Notes: a model not told the origin generated them from the letters alone. A stretch of 64,000 nucleotides of DNA from Antedon bifida (GCA_963402885.1 OY727103.1:14162085-14226084); one strand, 5' to 3'. Counted from the first letter of the stretch, positions 22,076 to 32,980 are shown. A program made the numbers and translations.

Positions 22076-23043
22076 ATGTTTTAATTCAGTTTTGCTATGC
22101 AAATTTTCTTTCAAATTGCGCAAATCGTTCAATATGTAATATGTCTACTTTTACTGCTGATACTGTACTGTAGGCCTATTCAAAGAATATTAATCGACCC
22201 TAAATCAGCATGGGGGATATGATTATTTGCTGAATTTGTCGATTTTTATTCTTAAAAGTTAACGTGTACAGTAGCAGTAGGCCTAACATTTTAGTTGTAT
22301 TGACATTGACAAAATACTTGAAATTGAGCGTGATTTTCACAAATCATGCAAATGCTGCACTAAGAGTACTAAGACCAGGAAGGTGTCGTCGATTTCATCC
22401 TTTTGGCCGAAATCCAAGAGTTGTTCACCGCTCCCCATCTCCACCACCCCGACCAGCACCACCACCATGACCAGCAACTCCCCCACGATTGCCACCACCA
22501 CCACCACATTTACCTCGTATTCGTCCACCTCTTTATTTGTTTCCTGTACCCGAACCTGTTTTTTATCCTTTAGTTGATTATCCTGATTATGTATATCGTT
22601 TACATGTTCCATATGGATTTAATTGGTACTTCCTAGAAGGATGGCACAGGCTTTTAGGGTCACTCGATAGAAATAATCTGCCAGTAAGGGAAGAGGTTTA
22701 TGAAAGGTATGGCGAACCTGTGGCTGCTAATCCGGCTGTCATTGATGATCGACCGATTGGATGGCGTTGGGGTAATAGACTGGTTCAAATCATTGATTAC
22801 GCACCAGTAGTCATTAGTGATGATGATCCGGTGCGGATCATTGATGAAGAACCAGTCGTTATCAGTGATGATGATGAAACAGTAGTCATTATGGAGGATG
22901 AACCGGTTCTAATCACTGATGATGATGATGAGGAGCCGGTCGTCATCAATGATGAGCATGCGGTATACTTATATAATTTATTACCAGCTGTTTTAAAAGA
23001 GTCTTCCAATAATAATTCCTTTCCTTTCCTTTGGCAAAGATAA
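22076..23043 (+). pseudogene. SIM-array family member 1 (one nonsense codon, altered end)
   Basis: The upstream 270 bp match the region upstream of the intact minus-strand gene (57.6-57.9 kb inverted). They are joined directly to the middle of exon 2 near 22,349, so promoter-proximal sequence, exon 1 and the intron are missing. The frame then reads RVLRPGRCRRFHPFGRNPRV, has a CGA-to-TGA stop at 22,468, and continues open to 23,043 through the aromatic domain (VPYGFNWYFLEGWHR) and six SUMO-interacting-like motifs. The C-terminus is replaced by unrelated sequence after about 22,961. Without the stop it would be almost full length; it may be a recent pseudogene. Confidence 0.75.
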
Positions 23044-23109
23044 TGCGTTGGACTTTTTATTTAGATCGATCAATAATTATGAAAACAACTATTTTAGGCG
23101 GATTTAGTA

Positions 23110-23627
23110 CGTTTTAATTCAGTTTTGCTATGCAAATTTTCTTTCAAATTGCGAAAATCGTTTAATATGTAATAAGTCTACTTTTACTGCTGATACTGTA
23201 CTGTAGGCCTATTCAAAGAATATTAATCGACCCTAAATCAGCATGGGGGATATGATTATTTGCTGAATTTGTCGATTTTTATTCTTAAAAGTTAACGTGT
23301 ACAGTAGCAGTAGGCCTAACATTTTAGTTGTATTGACATTGACAAAATACTTGAAATTGAGCGTGATTTTCACAAATCATGCAAATGCTGCACTAAGAGT
23401 ACTAAGACCACGAAGGTTGTTCACCGCTCCCCATCTCCACCACCCCGACCAGCACCACCACCACGACCAGCACCACCACCACGACCAGCAACTTCATGAT
23501 TACGCACCTAGTCATTATAGTGATGATGATGATGAACCGATGCGGATCATTGATGAAGAACCAGTCGTCATCAGTGATGATGATGAACCGGTAGTCATTA
23601 TGGAGGATGAACCGGTTCTAATCACTG
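23110..23627 (+). pseudogene. SIM-array family member 2 (internally deleted)
   Basis: It repeats the upstream module of member 1 (23,110-23,390 matches 22,076-22,360), then the start of exon 2. A deletion removes the aromatic domain, so the proline-rich part, frame-shifted, runs straight into the acidic array with MRIIDEEPVV and VVIMEDEPVL. At 23,627 it is cut and fused to a promoter copy. Confidence 0.75.
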
Positions 23628-23798
23628 TACTATGCATGATTTTGCAGCTGATGTTACGCTTCATTGATTTCCATGTGTAGAAAACACTCGTCAAATTCCC
23701 CCGCGCGTCTCTACTATATCTATATTCAAAAAACTTGATTAAAAAACTGAATAAAATTGAAAAAAGGAAAAGAAAACGTCAGCAAGAATGCTTCGCCT
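23628..23798 (+). pseudogene. Promoter and exon 1 copy with mutated TATA and ATG
   Basis: Matches the promoter of the intact gene from TATGCATGATTTTGC onward. The TATA box is changed to TAGAAAA (23,678-23,684), the first ATG to ACG (23,776), and the upstream CCAAT half is missing at the breakpoint. The 23-nt exon (23,776-23,798) and its GTGAGT donor survive. Confidence 0.65.
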
Positions 23799-24339
23799 GT
23801 GAGTAAAACTTTAATTAATTGGCTCTTCAGATGTATTAGTAACGTGTAATTGTGTAGGCCTTTAATTAACATGAGTAACACTTAATACTAATTCAATAAG
23901 CCTAGCTAGACTGGCCATGTTAGTAGTGGTATAGGAGGTTCACGCTTTTTGACCCAACCACCTTAAGCCGTCGGGAGTGGTAAGGTTGACCAGGTCGGCC
24001 ACAATCAATATCTATGGAACGCCAAACCGCCATATGAAAATTGTAGTACTATATTATTTAATACTGGGCCTAGACTAACTATGCCTACAATTGGCACCGT
24101 AATTTATTATGTACACTTTCTATTTTGACACCACCAAGTTTATTTTAGTATCGCATTTTTGTAAGATATCTTGTGATTTTTAATAAACTAAATTATATAC
24201 TTGATCAGGACTTCAGAAAAAAAATAACCCAGAAAAAGACATTGGGGCCTAATAATTCTATATTCTTAAACAGGGCCTACGTATATGGATGGTTCATATC
24301 ACAAACCTCAAAATAATGAGACAGAAAGAAGTTGTTTCA

Positions 24340-24522
24340 ATCTTTATTTTGATTGGTCTTCTATCACATACTATGCATGATTTTGCAGCTGATGTTACGC
24401 TTCATTGATTTCCATGTGTATAAAACACTCGTCAAATTCCCCCGCGCGTCTCTTCTATCTATATGCTTCAAAAACTGAACATAAAATACAAAAAAGAAAA
24501 TGTCAGCAAGAATGCTTCGCCT
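24340..24522 (+). promoter_or_regulatory. SIM-array family promoter and exon 1, copy b
   Basis: Inverted CCAAT box (ATTGG, 24,352-24,356), then TATGCATGATTTTGCA and a TATAAAA box at 24,419-24,425. Exon 1 (24,500-24,522) encodes MSARMLR plus two bases before the GTGAGT donor. Spacing and sequence match the intact minus-strand promoter. The exon 2 downstream is truncated, so this may be a live promoter on a broken gene. Confidence 0.7.
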
Positions 24523-25059
24523 GTGAGTAACAATTTAATTAGTAGGCTCTTCAGTTGTATTAGTAACGTGTAATTGTGTAGGCCTTTAATTAACATGAGT
24601 AACACTTAATTAATATTAATTCATGTTAGTAGTAGTAGTAGTATATAGTAGGCTATCTGGCAGTAGGGCGAGGCTTACGCTTTTTAGCAAACCACCTCAA
24701 GCTCTCACGCTATGCACATTGAGCCGGGAGTGGTAAGGCTGACCACGTCGGCCACAATCAATAGTCTATGTAAAGCCAAACTTTATTTAAAACTGGGCCT
24801 AGACTATGCCTACAATTGGTAATTTATTGTGTACACTTTCCATTTTGCACCACCAAGTTTATTTTAGTATTACATTTTTGTAAGATATCTAGTGATTTTT
24901 AATAAACATTGTATTCTTGATCATCATGACTTCAGAAACTATGCCGATGGTTACAACCATTTGTCACATTTGTTGCAAACACAAGTTCTCATGCAAATGC
25001 TCGGTAAACTACTACATTTAATGTAAAAATAAATACTATAAGGTCCTATTGGGATCACT

Positions 25060-25471
25060 TTGGATGGGGAACCTGTGGCTGCTAATCTGGGTGTCATTGA
25101 TGATCGACCGATTGGATGGCGTTGAGGTAACAGACTGGTTCAAATCATTGATTACGCACCTAGTCATTAGTGGTGATGACAATGATGATCCGGTGCGGAT
25201 CATTGATGAAGAACCAGTCGTTATCAGTGATGATGATGAACCGGTAGTCATTATGAAGGATGAACCGGTTCTAATCACAGATGATGATGAGCCGGTCGTC
25301 ATCAATGATGAGGATGAGGTGTCTGCCGCACCGGATGTGCCAGCCCAACCATAGGTACCCGCTCCTCCAGAGGTCCCTGCCGCACCCGTTGTGGCACTGG
25401 CAGCCACACTTTACCGAACTAGATCCGGGAGACGGAGTCGGCCACCAGTTCGATATGAAGCAACATGGTAA
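25060..25471 (+). pseudogene. SIM-array family member 3 (3' half only)
   Basis: Intron sequence breaks at about 25,058 and jumps into the middle of exon 2 at GAACCTGTGGCTGCTAAT. The frame has TGA after IGWR, a further stop near the first SIM motif, then the acidic array, a TAG at about 25,352, and the intact C-terminal TRSGRRSRPPVRYEATW with stop at 25,469-25,471. Dead copy. Confidence 0.75.
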
Positions 25472-25639
25472 ATTTTGTAAATTACTGTTAATATTGTTGT
25501 TAGATTCTTTTGAATCTTTGCTTTGTACGTTGTTTGCAGAATTTTTCAACCGTTGGCTGCTTTCTATTTATAGCTTGATAGGCCTAATGATATTGATTTT
25601 AATGACGAAATCATCATTTTTGTTTCAATCTTTATTTTG

Positions 25640-25823
25640 ATTGGTCTTCCATCATACTATGGATGATTTTGCAGCTGATGTTACGCTTCATTGATTTCCA
25701 TGTGTATAAAACACTCGTTAAATTCCCCCGCGTGTCTTTTCTATAATATTGATGATTAATTGGTGATCCTAAAAAAAAAAATAAAATAAACGAAATGGAA
25801 GCAAGAAGAAGAAGGCTTCGCCT
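25640..25823 (+). promoter_or_regulatory. SIM-array family promoter and exon 1, copy c
   Basis: Inverted CCAAT (25,640-25,644), TATAAAA (25,705-25,711), exon 1 at 25,795-25,823 encoding MEARRRRLR plus two bases, and a GTGAGT donor. The exon is six bases longer than in the other copies and keeps the same phase. It can splice to the exon at 26,736. Confidence 0.7.
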
Positions 25824-26735
25824 GTGAGTAACACTTTAATTAGTAGGCTCTTCAGTTGTATTAGTAACGTGTAATTGTGTATAGGCCTTTAATTAACATA
25901 AGTAACACTAAATTAATATTAATTCATGTTAGTAGTAGTAGTAGTAGTATATAGTAGGCTATCTGGCAGTAGGTCGAGGCTCACGCTTTTTAGCAAACCA
26001 CCTCACGCTATGCACATTGAGCCGGGAGTGGTAAGGCTGACCACGTCGACCACAATCAATAGTCTATGTAAAGCCAAACTTTATTTAAAACTGGGCCTAG
26101 ACTATGCCTACAATTGGTAATTTATTGTGTACACTTTCCATTTTGCACCACCAAGTTTATTTTAGTATTACATTTTTGTAAGATATCTAGTGATTTTTAA
26201 TAAACATTGTATTCTTGATCATCATGACTTCAGAAAATATGCCGATGGTTACAACCATTTGTCACATTTGTTGCAAACACAAGTTCTCATGCAAATGCTC
26301 GGTAAACTACTACATTTAATGTAAAAATAAATACTATAAGGTCCTATTGGGATCACTTTGGATGTTTTGTGGTCTATTGATGGAGTTGCATAACATCAAA
26401 AATTGTTAATTCTGAAATCCAACGAGCAATGATTCATGTAGTGAATTATTCTGTATTTTATCAATTACAATAAGTTTTATTAAATACATTATAATTTACA
26501 TTTAATTTTCATTGCACTTTGTATTTGAAGGTCCCAAAGCCCTTACAAAAAAAAGCAGAGGGGAAACTTTGGCAATGGAGTCTACATTAAATAGTGATTG
26601 TATCTTTCTTGAAGATTTGTAAGAAGAATAAAATAAAAGACAGGAAATGGCCGCCAGGAGGCTGCGGTTGCTTTATATATTATAAAGGTTTTTATTTGTT
26701 TGGATATTTTTATTTATTATTCCGTTGTTTTTTAG

Positions 26736-27198
26736 CCTCCAGGAGGAAGCGAACACTTTCATCAGCCACAGAGTATACAAAGCCCATGGAATTGAAGCAG
26801 ATGCAAATGCTGCACCAAGAGTACTAAGACCACGAAGGTGTCGTCGATTTCATCCTTTTGGCCGAAATGTTCACCGCTCCTCATCTCCACCACCCCAACC
26901 AGCAACTCTCCCACGACCAGCAACTCCATCACGACCAGCAACTTCCCCACGACCAGCAACTCCCCACGATTGCCACCGCCACAAGCACCACCACATTTAC
27001 CTCGAATCAGACGACCTGTATATTTGTTTCCTGTGCCGGAACCTGTTTTTTCCTCTTGACTATCCTGGTTATGAAGGATGGCACAGGCATTTAGGGCCAC
27101 TGTATAGAAATAATCTACCAATAAGGGAAGAGGCCAGCAGTGTTAAACATATGCTCCATCTTTCAAATTTGTCCTACCAAAAATCACTTCCAGCCTAG
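26736..27198 (+). pseudogene. SIM-array family member 4, exon 2 (frameshifted)
   Basis: Follows a T-rich acceptor ending TTTTTTAG at 26,735 and accepts phase 2 from exon 1 at 25,795. It reads LQEEANTFISHRVYKAHGIE, the basic RCRRFHPFGRN block and PRPATP-like repeats, then slips frame at about 26,962 and loses part of the aromatic domain before ending at 27,196. The acidic array is absent. With exon 1 a product of about 164 residues remains open, so a truncated basic, proline-rich protein is possible. An in-frame start-like ATGGCCGCCAGG lies in the intron at 26,649. Confidence 0.6.
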
Positions 27199-27660
27199 CA
27201 ACTCTAGGAAACAACAGACAGTTGATCCCAGTTAAACGAAGAAGCAAAACCATCACTATCTGCCTTGTCAGTCCCTGAGGCCAGTTGTAGTAGCAGCACT
27301 AGCTTTTCTAGAACCTGGTACAAGAACCAAACAGTGCAAATCAAGAACGTCCGTTCAAGCAACCGAGACTGAAAGAGAAACACCACACTCAATGCCATGG
27401 AAATTGGTTTTGTGCTGCAACATCTGATGAGACCTTGGAAAATGGAAATTGGCTATGGTTGCCAACTATCACCTTCGCCAAGAGCGTAAAAAACAGCAAC
27501 CAGAATCAAATTCCAACCAAATTCAGCAAGTTCCAATGGGCAGTGTATAAAACTTGGAATTTAGGTTTTTTATAGAATATACCCTCGATGGAGTTTTTAA
27601 TGCTGAAACTCAGCGAGCAATGAATAATGTAGTGTAGTGTATATTCTATCAATTACAATA
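27199..27660. other. Unrecognised sequence between family copies
   Basis: Unusually open and less AT-rich at 27,200-27,540 on the plus strand, with pieces such as IPVKRRSKTITICL. No family could be assigned. It could be the remains of another mobile element caught in the cluster. Confidence 0.3.
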
Positions 27661-27664
27661 AGTT

Positions 27665-27840
27665 TGTGATGGCCACTGGATAGAAACAATCTACCAAGAA
27701 GGGATGACATTTAAAAGGTATTGCGAACATGAGGCTGCTAATCCGGCTATCATTGATGACCACGACGGTTTCATCCTTTTGGCCAAAATCCAAGAGTTGT
27801 TCAATGATCCCCATCTCCACCACCACCACAATTGCAATAA
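27665..27840 (+). pseudogene. SIM-array family fragments
   Basis: A piece matching the LDRNNLP-to-AANPAIIDD part of the aromatic domain (27,672-27,762) is followed, out of order, by a piece matching the RFHPFG block (27,764-27,830). Scrambled relic. Confidence 0.6.
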
Positions 27841-27963
27841 GTTTGATTAAATACATTATAATTTACATTTAATTATTCATTGCACTTTGTATTTGAAGTA
27901 AATAATTATTAAATAGTAATTGTATCTTTCTTGTCAAGAATATTTATAAATAAAAGACAGGAA

Positions 27964-28330
27964 ATGGCTGCCAGGAGGCTTCGGTTGCTTCAGCAAGAAG
28001 ACCAATATATATTATAAAGGTTTTTATTTGTTTGGATATTTTTATTTATTATTTTGTTTCTATTTTTTTTTTTTTAGGCTCCAGAAGGAAGCAAATGGTT
28101 TTATCAGCCACAGGTTGATTTCATCCTTTTGGCCGAAATCCAAGTTGTTCACCGCTCCCCATCTCCACCATCCCAACCAGCAACTTCCCCATGACCAGCA
28201 ACTCCCCACGATTGCCACCAGCACCACCACATTTACCTCGAATCCGTCCACCTGTTTATGTTTCCTGTACCTGTTTTTTACCCTCTTGTCAATTATCCTG
28301 GTTATGTTCATTGCATGTTCCATATGAAAT
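27964..28330 (+). pseudogene. SIM-array family member 5 (deleted)
   Basis: Begins with an exon-1-like ATGGCTGCCAGGAGGCTTCG (MAARRLRLLQQEDQY), then short intron sequence, a T-tract acceptor ending near 28,077, and an exon 2 with deletions in the basic block. Frame changes place most of it out of frame. It ends at a TAA just after a piece matching HVPYGFNW. Confidence 0.55.
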
Positions 28331-28379
28331 AAATTGGTACTTCCTAAAAGGATGGCACATGAGTTTAGGGCAACTCCAA

Positions 28380-28915
28380 AATCCAAAATGGTTAAGCGGA
28401 ACAATAATATTAAAATCCGGTCCCATCTCATTCAAGATAAAATTAGAGTTTGTCGTCGTCATGCCAACCACATCAGGTAGTGTTATAGGTCAATTTAACC
28501 CCAGGATAAACAGCTAACAAACAAAGATTATCCTCTAGAATTACCTCCAATGCTCATTAATCCAAATAGAGCAGTGGAAACACCACAACCAACTGTTGAA
28601 GCATGTCAGCCTATAACTGCTCAGCGATTGCCACCAGCACCACCACATTTACCTCGAATCTGTCCACCTGTTTATTTGTTTCCTGTACCCGAACCTGTTT
28701 TTTATCCTCTCGATTATCCTGATTATGTTCATTGTTTGCATGTTCCATATGAATTTAATTGGTACTTCCTAGAAGGATGGCACAGGTGTTTAGGGCCACT
28801 CGATAGAAATAATCTGACAGTAAGGGAAGAAGTTTATGAAAGGTATGGCGAACCTGTGGCTGCTAATCCGGCTGTCATTGATGATCGACCGATTGGATGG
28901 CGGTGAGGTAACGAA
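28380..28915 (+). pseudogene. SIM-array family member 6, variant N-terminus
   Basis: It differs from the others upstream of the aromatic domain: in place of the RCRRFHPFG and PRPATP block it has LPPMLINPNRAVETPQPTVE and then QPITAQR. From 28,626 it reads LPPAPPHLPRICPP and the full aromatic domain (FYPLDYPDYVHCLHVPYEFN, YERYGEPVAANPAVIDDRP), then stops at TGA after IGWR. The acidic array continues beyond in the next ORF. Confidence 0.65.
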
Positions 28916-29755
28916 CTGGTTCAAATCATTGATTACGCACCGGTAGTCATTAGTGATGATGATAACCCGGTGCGGATCATTGATGAAGAACCAGTTGTTA
29001 TCAGTGATGATGATGAACCGGTAGTCATTATGGAGGATGAACCGGTTCTAATCACAGATGCTGATGATGATGAGGAGCCGGTCGTCACCAATGATGAGGA
29101 TGAGGTGCCTGCCTCAGCCACGGAGTGTACAAAGCCCATGGAATTGAAGCAGATGCAAATGCTACACCAGGAGTACCAAGACCACAAAGGTGTCGTTAAT
29201 TTCATCCTTTTGGCAGAAATCCAAAAGTGTTTAGGGCAACGCGATAACGAACTGGTTCAAATCATTGATTATGCACCGGTAGTCATTAGAGATGATGATG
29301 AACCGGTGCGGATCATTGATGAAGAACCAGTTCTTATCAGTGATGATGATGAACCGGTAGTCATTATGGAGGATGAACCGGTTCTAATCACAGATGATGA
29401 TGATGATGAGGATGAGGAGCCGGTCGTCATCAATGATGAGGTGCCTGCCTCAGCCACGGAGTGTACAAAGCCCATGGAATTGAAGCAGATGCAAATGCTA
29501 CACCAGGAGTACCAAGACCACAAAGGTGTCGTTAATTTCATCCTTTTGGCACAAATCCAGAAGTTGTTCACCGCTCCCCATCTCCACCATCCCAACCAGC
29601 AACTTCCCCATGACCAGCAACTCCCCACGATTGCCAACAGCACCACCACATTTATCTCGAATCCGTCCACCTGTTTGTTTCCTGTACCTGAACCTGTTTT
29701 TTACCCTCTTGTCAATTATCCTGGTTATGTTCATTGCATGTTCCATATGAAATAA
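28916..29755 (+). pseudogene. SIM-array duplicated in tandem: 261-codon chimeric ORF
   Basis: From 28,970 an open frame of 261 codons carries two acidic arrays about 333 bp apart. The join between them reads exon 2's start in another frame (SATECTKPMELKQMQMLHQE), showing an unequal exchange between GTGCCTGCC in one copy and ATCAGCCACGG in another. After the second array it again enters exon 2 out of frame and ends at 29,753. Whether this is expressed is unknown. Its many SIM-like motifs are intact. Confidence 0.65.
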
Positions 29756-30060
29756 ATTGGTACTTCCTAGAGGATGGCACATGTGTTTAGGGTCACTCGA
29801 TAGAAATAATCTACCAATAAGGGGAAGAGGTTTATGAAAGGTATGACGAACCTGTGGCTGCTAATCCGGCTATCATTGATGATTGACCGATTGGATGAAG
29901 ATGGGTAATTAACTGGTTCAAATCATTGATTACACACAATCTATTGCTGGGTCTTATTAATGAGGACAGAGTTGTGCCTAGCCAAGCATCATCTATAATC
30001 AAATGTTGGGCGCTGAAATTAGGTACATACAATTACGCATAGAGATGTCTTAAGCAGATT
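29756..30060 (+). pseudogene. Family fragment fused to Ty3/Gypsy RNase H remnant
   Basis: 29,757-29,925 matches the aromatic domain (YERYDEPVAANPAIIDD) with stops. At about 29,930 it fuses to a frame with LLLGLINEDRVVPSQASS and CWALKLGTYNY, the conserved end of a Gypsy-type RNase H domain. The same fusion recurs at 31.48 kb. Confidence 0.55.
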
Positions 30061-30119
30061 ACTACGAAAGCCCATTAATGCCATTTTAAGTATATGTTTT
30101 TATATAAAGAACTTTAGAG

Positions 30120-31040
30120 GACAACATCCAAAATGGTTACCCAGAACAATAATATTAAAATCCGGTCCCATCTCATTCAAGATAAAATTAGAAGATTAGA
30201 CGAGTTTGTCGTCGTCATGCCAACCACATCAGGTAGTGTTATAGGCCAATTTAACCTCAGGATAAACAGCTAACAACGATTAACAAACAAAGATTATCCT
30301 CTAGAATTACCTCCAATGCTCATTAATCCAAATAGAGCAGTGGAAACACCACAACCAACTGTTGAAGCATGTCAGCCTATAACTGCTCAGCGAAGAGTGT
30401 ACCCTACTCCCCCATGATTGCCACCAGCACCACCACATTTACCTCGAATCTGTCCACCTGTTTATTTGTTTCCTGTACCCGAACCTGTTTTTTATCCTCT
30501 CGATTATCCTGGTTATGTTCATCGTTTGCATGTTCCATATGGATTTAATTGGTACTTCCTAGAAGGATGGCACAGGCTTTTAGGTCCACTGGATAAAGAT
30601 AATTTACCAAGAAGGGAAGAAGTTTATGAAAGGTATGGCGAACCTGTGGCTGCTAATCCGGTTGTCATTGATGATCGACCGATTGGATGGCGGTGAGGTA
30701 ACGAACTGGTTCAAATCATTGATTACGCACCGGTAGTCATTAGTGATGATGATGAACCGGTGCGGATCATTGATGAAGAACCAGTTGTTATCAGTGATGA
30801 TGATGAACCGGTAGTCATTATGGAGGATGAACCGGTTCTAATCACAGATGAAGATGATGATGATGATGATGAGGAGGAGGAGCCAGTCGTCATCAATGAT
30901 GAGGATGAGGTGCCTGCCGCACCGGATGCGCCAGTCCAACCAGATGTACCCGCTCCTCCAGAGGTCCCTGCCGCACCCCGTTGTGGTGGAGCCTCCAGCT
31001 GTGATGGTGCCTCCGGCCATGGTGGCACCCCTGGCACTGT
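30120..31040 (+). pseudogene. SIM-array family member 7, variant N-terminus
   Basis: A small frame from 30,132 (MVTQNNNIKIRSHLIQDKIR, ending 30,272) is shared, broken, with member 6. Then comes the same variant N-terminus, TGA at 30,416, the full aromatic domain to 30,693, TGA after IGWR as in members 3 and 6, and a complete acidic array (30,727-30,910) with an Ala/Pro-rich tail. Near 31,038 it is cut and fused to intron sequence of the next copy. Confidence 0.65.
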
Positions 31041-31460
31041 TTTTATTTGTTTGGATATTTTTATTTATTATTTTGCTTCTATTTTTTTTTATTTAGGCTC
31101 CAGAAGGTAGCAAACAATTTCATCAGCCACGAAGTATACAAAGCCCATGGAATTGAAGCAGATGCAAATGCTGCACCAAGAGTACTAAGACCACGAAGGT
31201 GTCGTCGATTTCATCCTTTTGGCCGAAATCCAAAAGTTTTTTTTTTACCCTCTTGTCAATTATCCTGGTTATGTTTATTGCATGTTCCATATGAAATAAA
31301 TTGGTACTTCCTAGAAGGATGGCACATGTGTTTAGGACAACTCAATAGAAATAATCTACCAATAAGGGGAAGAGGTTTATGAAAGGTATGACGAACCTGT
31401 GGCTGCTAATCCGGCTATCATTGATGATCGACCGGTAGGATGAAGATGGGGTAATGAACT
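31041..31460 (+). pseudogene. SIM-array family member 8 (deleted)
   Basis: Intron end and T-tract acceptor, then exon 2 with LQKVANNFISHEVYKAHGIE and RCRRFHPFGRNP. A deletion then jumps to the YEINWYFLEGWH part. It ends at 31,380 and continues in fragments towards the Gypsy join. Confidence 0.6.
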
Positions 31461-31630
31461 GGTTCAAATCATTGATTACACATAATCTATTGCTGGGTCT
31501 TATTAATGAGGACAGACTTGTGCCTAGCCAAGCATCATCTAGAATCAAATGTTGGGCGCTGAAATTAGGTACATACAATTACGCATAGAGATGTCTTAAG
31601 CAGATTACTACGAAAGCCCATTAATGCCAT
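31461..31630 (+). pseudogene. Ty3/Gypsy RNase H remnant, second copy
   Basis: Same sequence as 29.93-30.1 kb: LLLGLINEDRLVPSQASS, then RIKCWALKLGTYNY, the motif region at the end of Gypsy RNase H. Both copies were duplicated together with the family member on their left. Confidence 0.55.
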
Positions 31631-31771
31631 TTTAAGTATATGTTTTTCGAACGTAATCCGTTCAAACGAATTACTAATTGGTTTGAACGGATTAATAATC
31701 TGTTCAAACGAATTGCAACATATACAACAAGTGCCATTTAAAGTATATGTTGTATATTTCAATTCAAATGT

Positions 31772-32029
31772 TTGCAAAGAATATTAAAGATAAGATGGCC
31801 ACAGACCATTTCAAATAATGACATATTAATGAAAACCAACATGAGAAGAAGAATTAGCGAAGTGAAGGCAAGGCGAAATGGATTGGACATGTGTTACGCA
31901 TGGAGGATAACTGCCAACAGAGTTGGATGGAACCTAGCCAAGCCTGTGACCAGGGACCGGATGCGTTGGCGGAGGAATCTTGCAGCCTTATGGGCCAAAG
32001 GGCCCAAGAGGATAGGTGAGGTGAGGTGA
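31772..32029 (+). pseudogene. LINE reverse transcriptase C-terminal fragment
   Basis: The frame contains LKIRWPQTISNNDIL, a basic helix, then RDRMRWRRNLAALWAKGPKR before the stop, the pattern of the C-terminal tail of RTE-like LINE polyproteins, partly frame-disrupted. It is preceded at 31,645-31,720 by an alternating direct/inverted short repeat of GTTCAAACGAATT. Confidence 0.5.
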
Positions 32030-32089
32030 GAAAACTCAGATCTAGAAAACTTAGATATTTTTTTTTGGCTAATATCCTAAAGCCTGTTT

Positions 32090-32895
32090 TCCTGTCAACG
32101 TAATGGTTCGGCGAGTTTCGTTGAATTGACAGGATTCAACAATTTTACAGGAAAAGGGAGTAAAAATCAACATTAAAAATCATTGAAATCTGGAATCGTT
32201 AACACTGAATAATTAAATAGTTCGCAAATTACATCATTGCAGTTTGTGAAAAAATACTTACACGCAGAATTTAATTTTTACAACGCGACAGTGTTTTTCA
32301 CACTTTTTTGTACACTTTTAAGGTCTGATATTTCCAAATAACAAGTGTAGGTTAAACTAAATTTATAATACTGTTAAAAAACAGTTAAATTTAATGTTTG
32401 TCTTTGTGTAACCCTAGAGTAAGATATCATTAAGGCATCATTATTACGCGATCGTTTTTAGTTGCTTGGACACACGGACATAAAGTGTTTTGCGAAGTCA
32501 AGGCCATTCACGCGATGCCGGGCTCGCGTGAAAATTGAAAAGTTTCAGGTTTTGATGCTTCAACCCAGCCTAGGACATGTTTTCCCTGATTTCTTTATCT
32601 AGTCTTACACTAAAGACAAACATTAAATTTAACTGTTTTAATATTATAATTTAGTTTTACTTACACTTGTTTTTTTGAAATATCAGATTTTAAAACTGTA
32701 CAAAAAAAAGTGAGAAACAGCGTCGCGTTGTAAGAATGCATGACTTGTCAGCACTTACATATTTTTTCACAAACTATAATGACATAATTTGTGAACCATT
32801 TGATTGGTCAGTTTTAACGATTGTAACAGAGTTCAACTTCAACGATTGAATATTTTTTTATTCGAATGTAAATGGGTGACGCGTCAATGACAGTA
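32090..32895. repeat. Large foldback inverted repeat, arms over 200 bp
   Basis: The left arm (about 32,150-32,411) is an imperfect reverse complement of the right arm (about 32,603-32,875): for example AACAGTTAAATTTAATGTTTG in the left arm against CAAACATTAAATTTAACTGT in the right. The outer ends (CCTGTCAACG; TTGACAGG-like) also mirror. The 190-bp spacer is less AT-rich, with GCGATCG and CGCGATGCCGGGCTCGCG. No ORF. Foldback-type element or MITE with long arms. Confidence 0.7.
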
Positions 32896-32980
32896 ACAAA
32901 TATATATATATATTTTACAAGAGAGGGGCCGGGGTAGTACTATAATATATATAATATATATATATATAGCCTATGTAAAT
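32880..32980. repeat. AT dinucleotide microsatellites
   Basis: Two short (AT)n tracts, at about 32,898-32,914 and 32,941-32,970. Confidence 0.8.

Noticed and set aside
25436..25480. Splice donor ATG|GTAAAT at the end of the family's exon 2
   Set aside because: The conserved frame gives TGG TAA, a stop right after RYEATW, at the same point in the intact copy; no need for a further exon.
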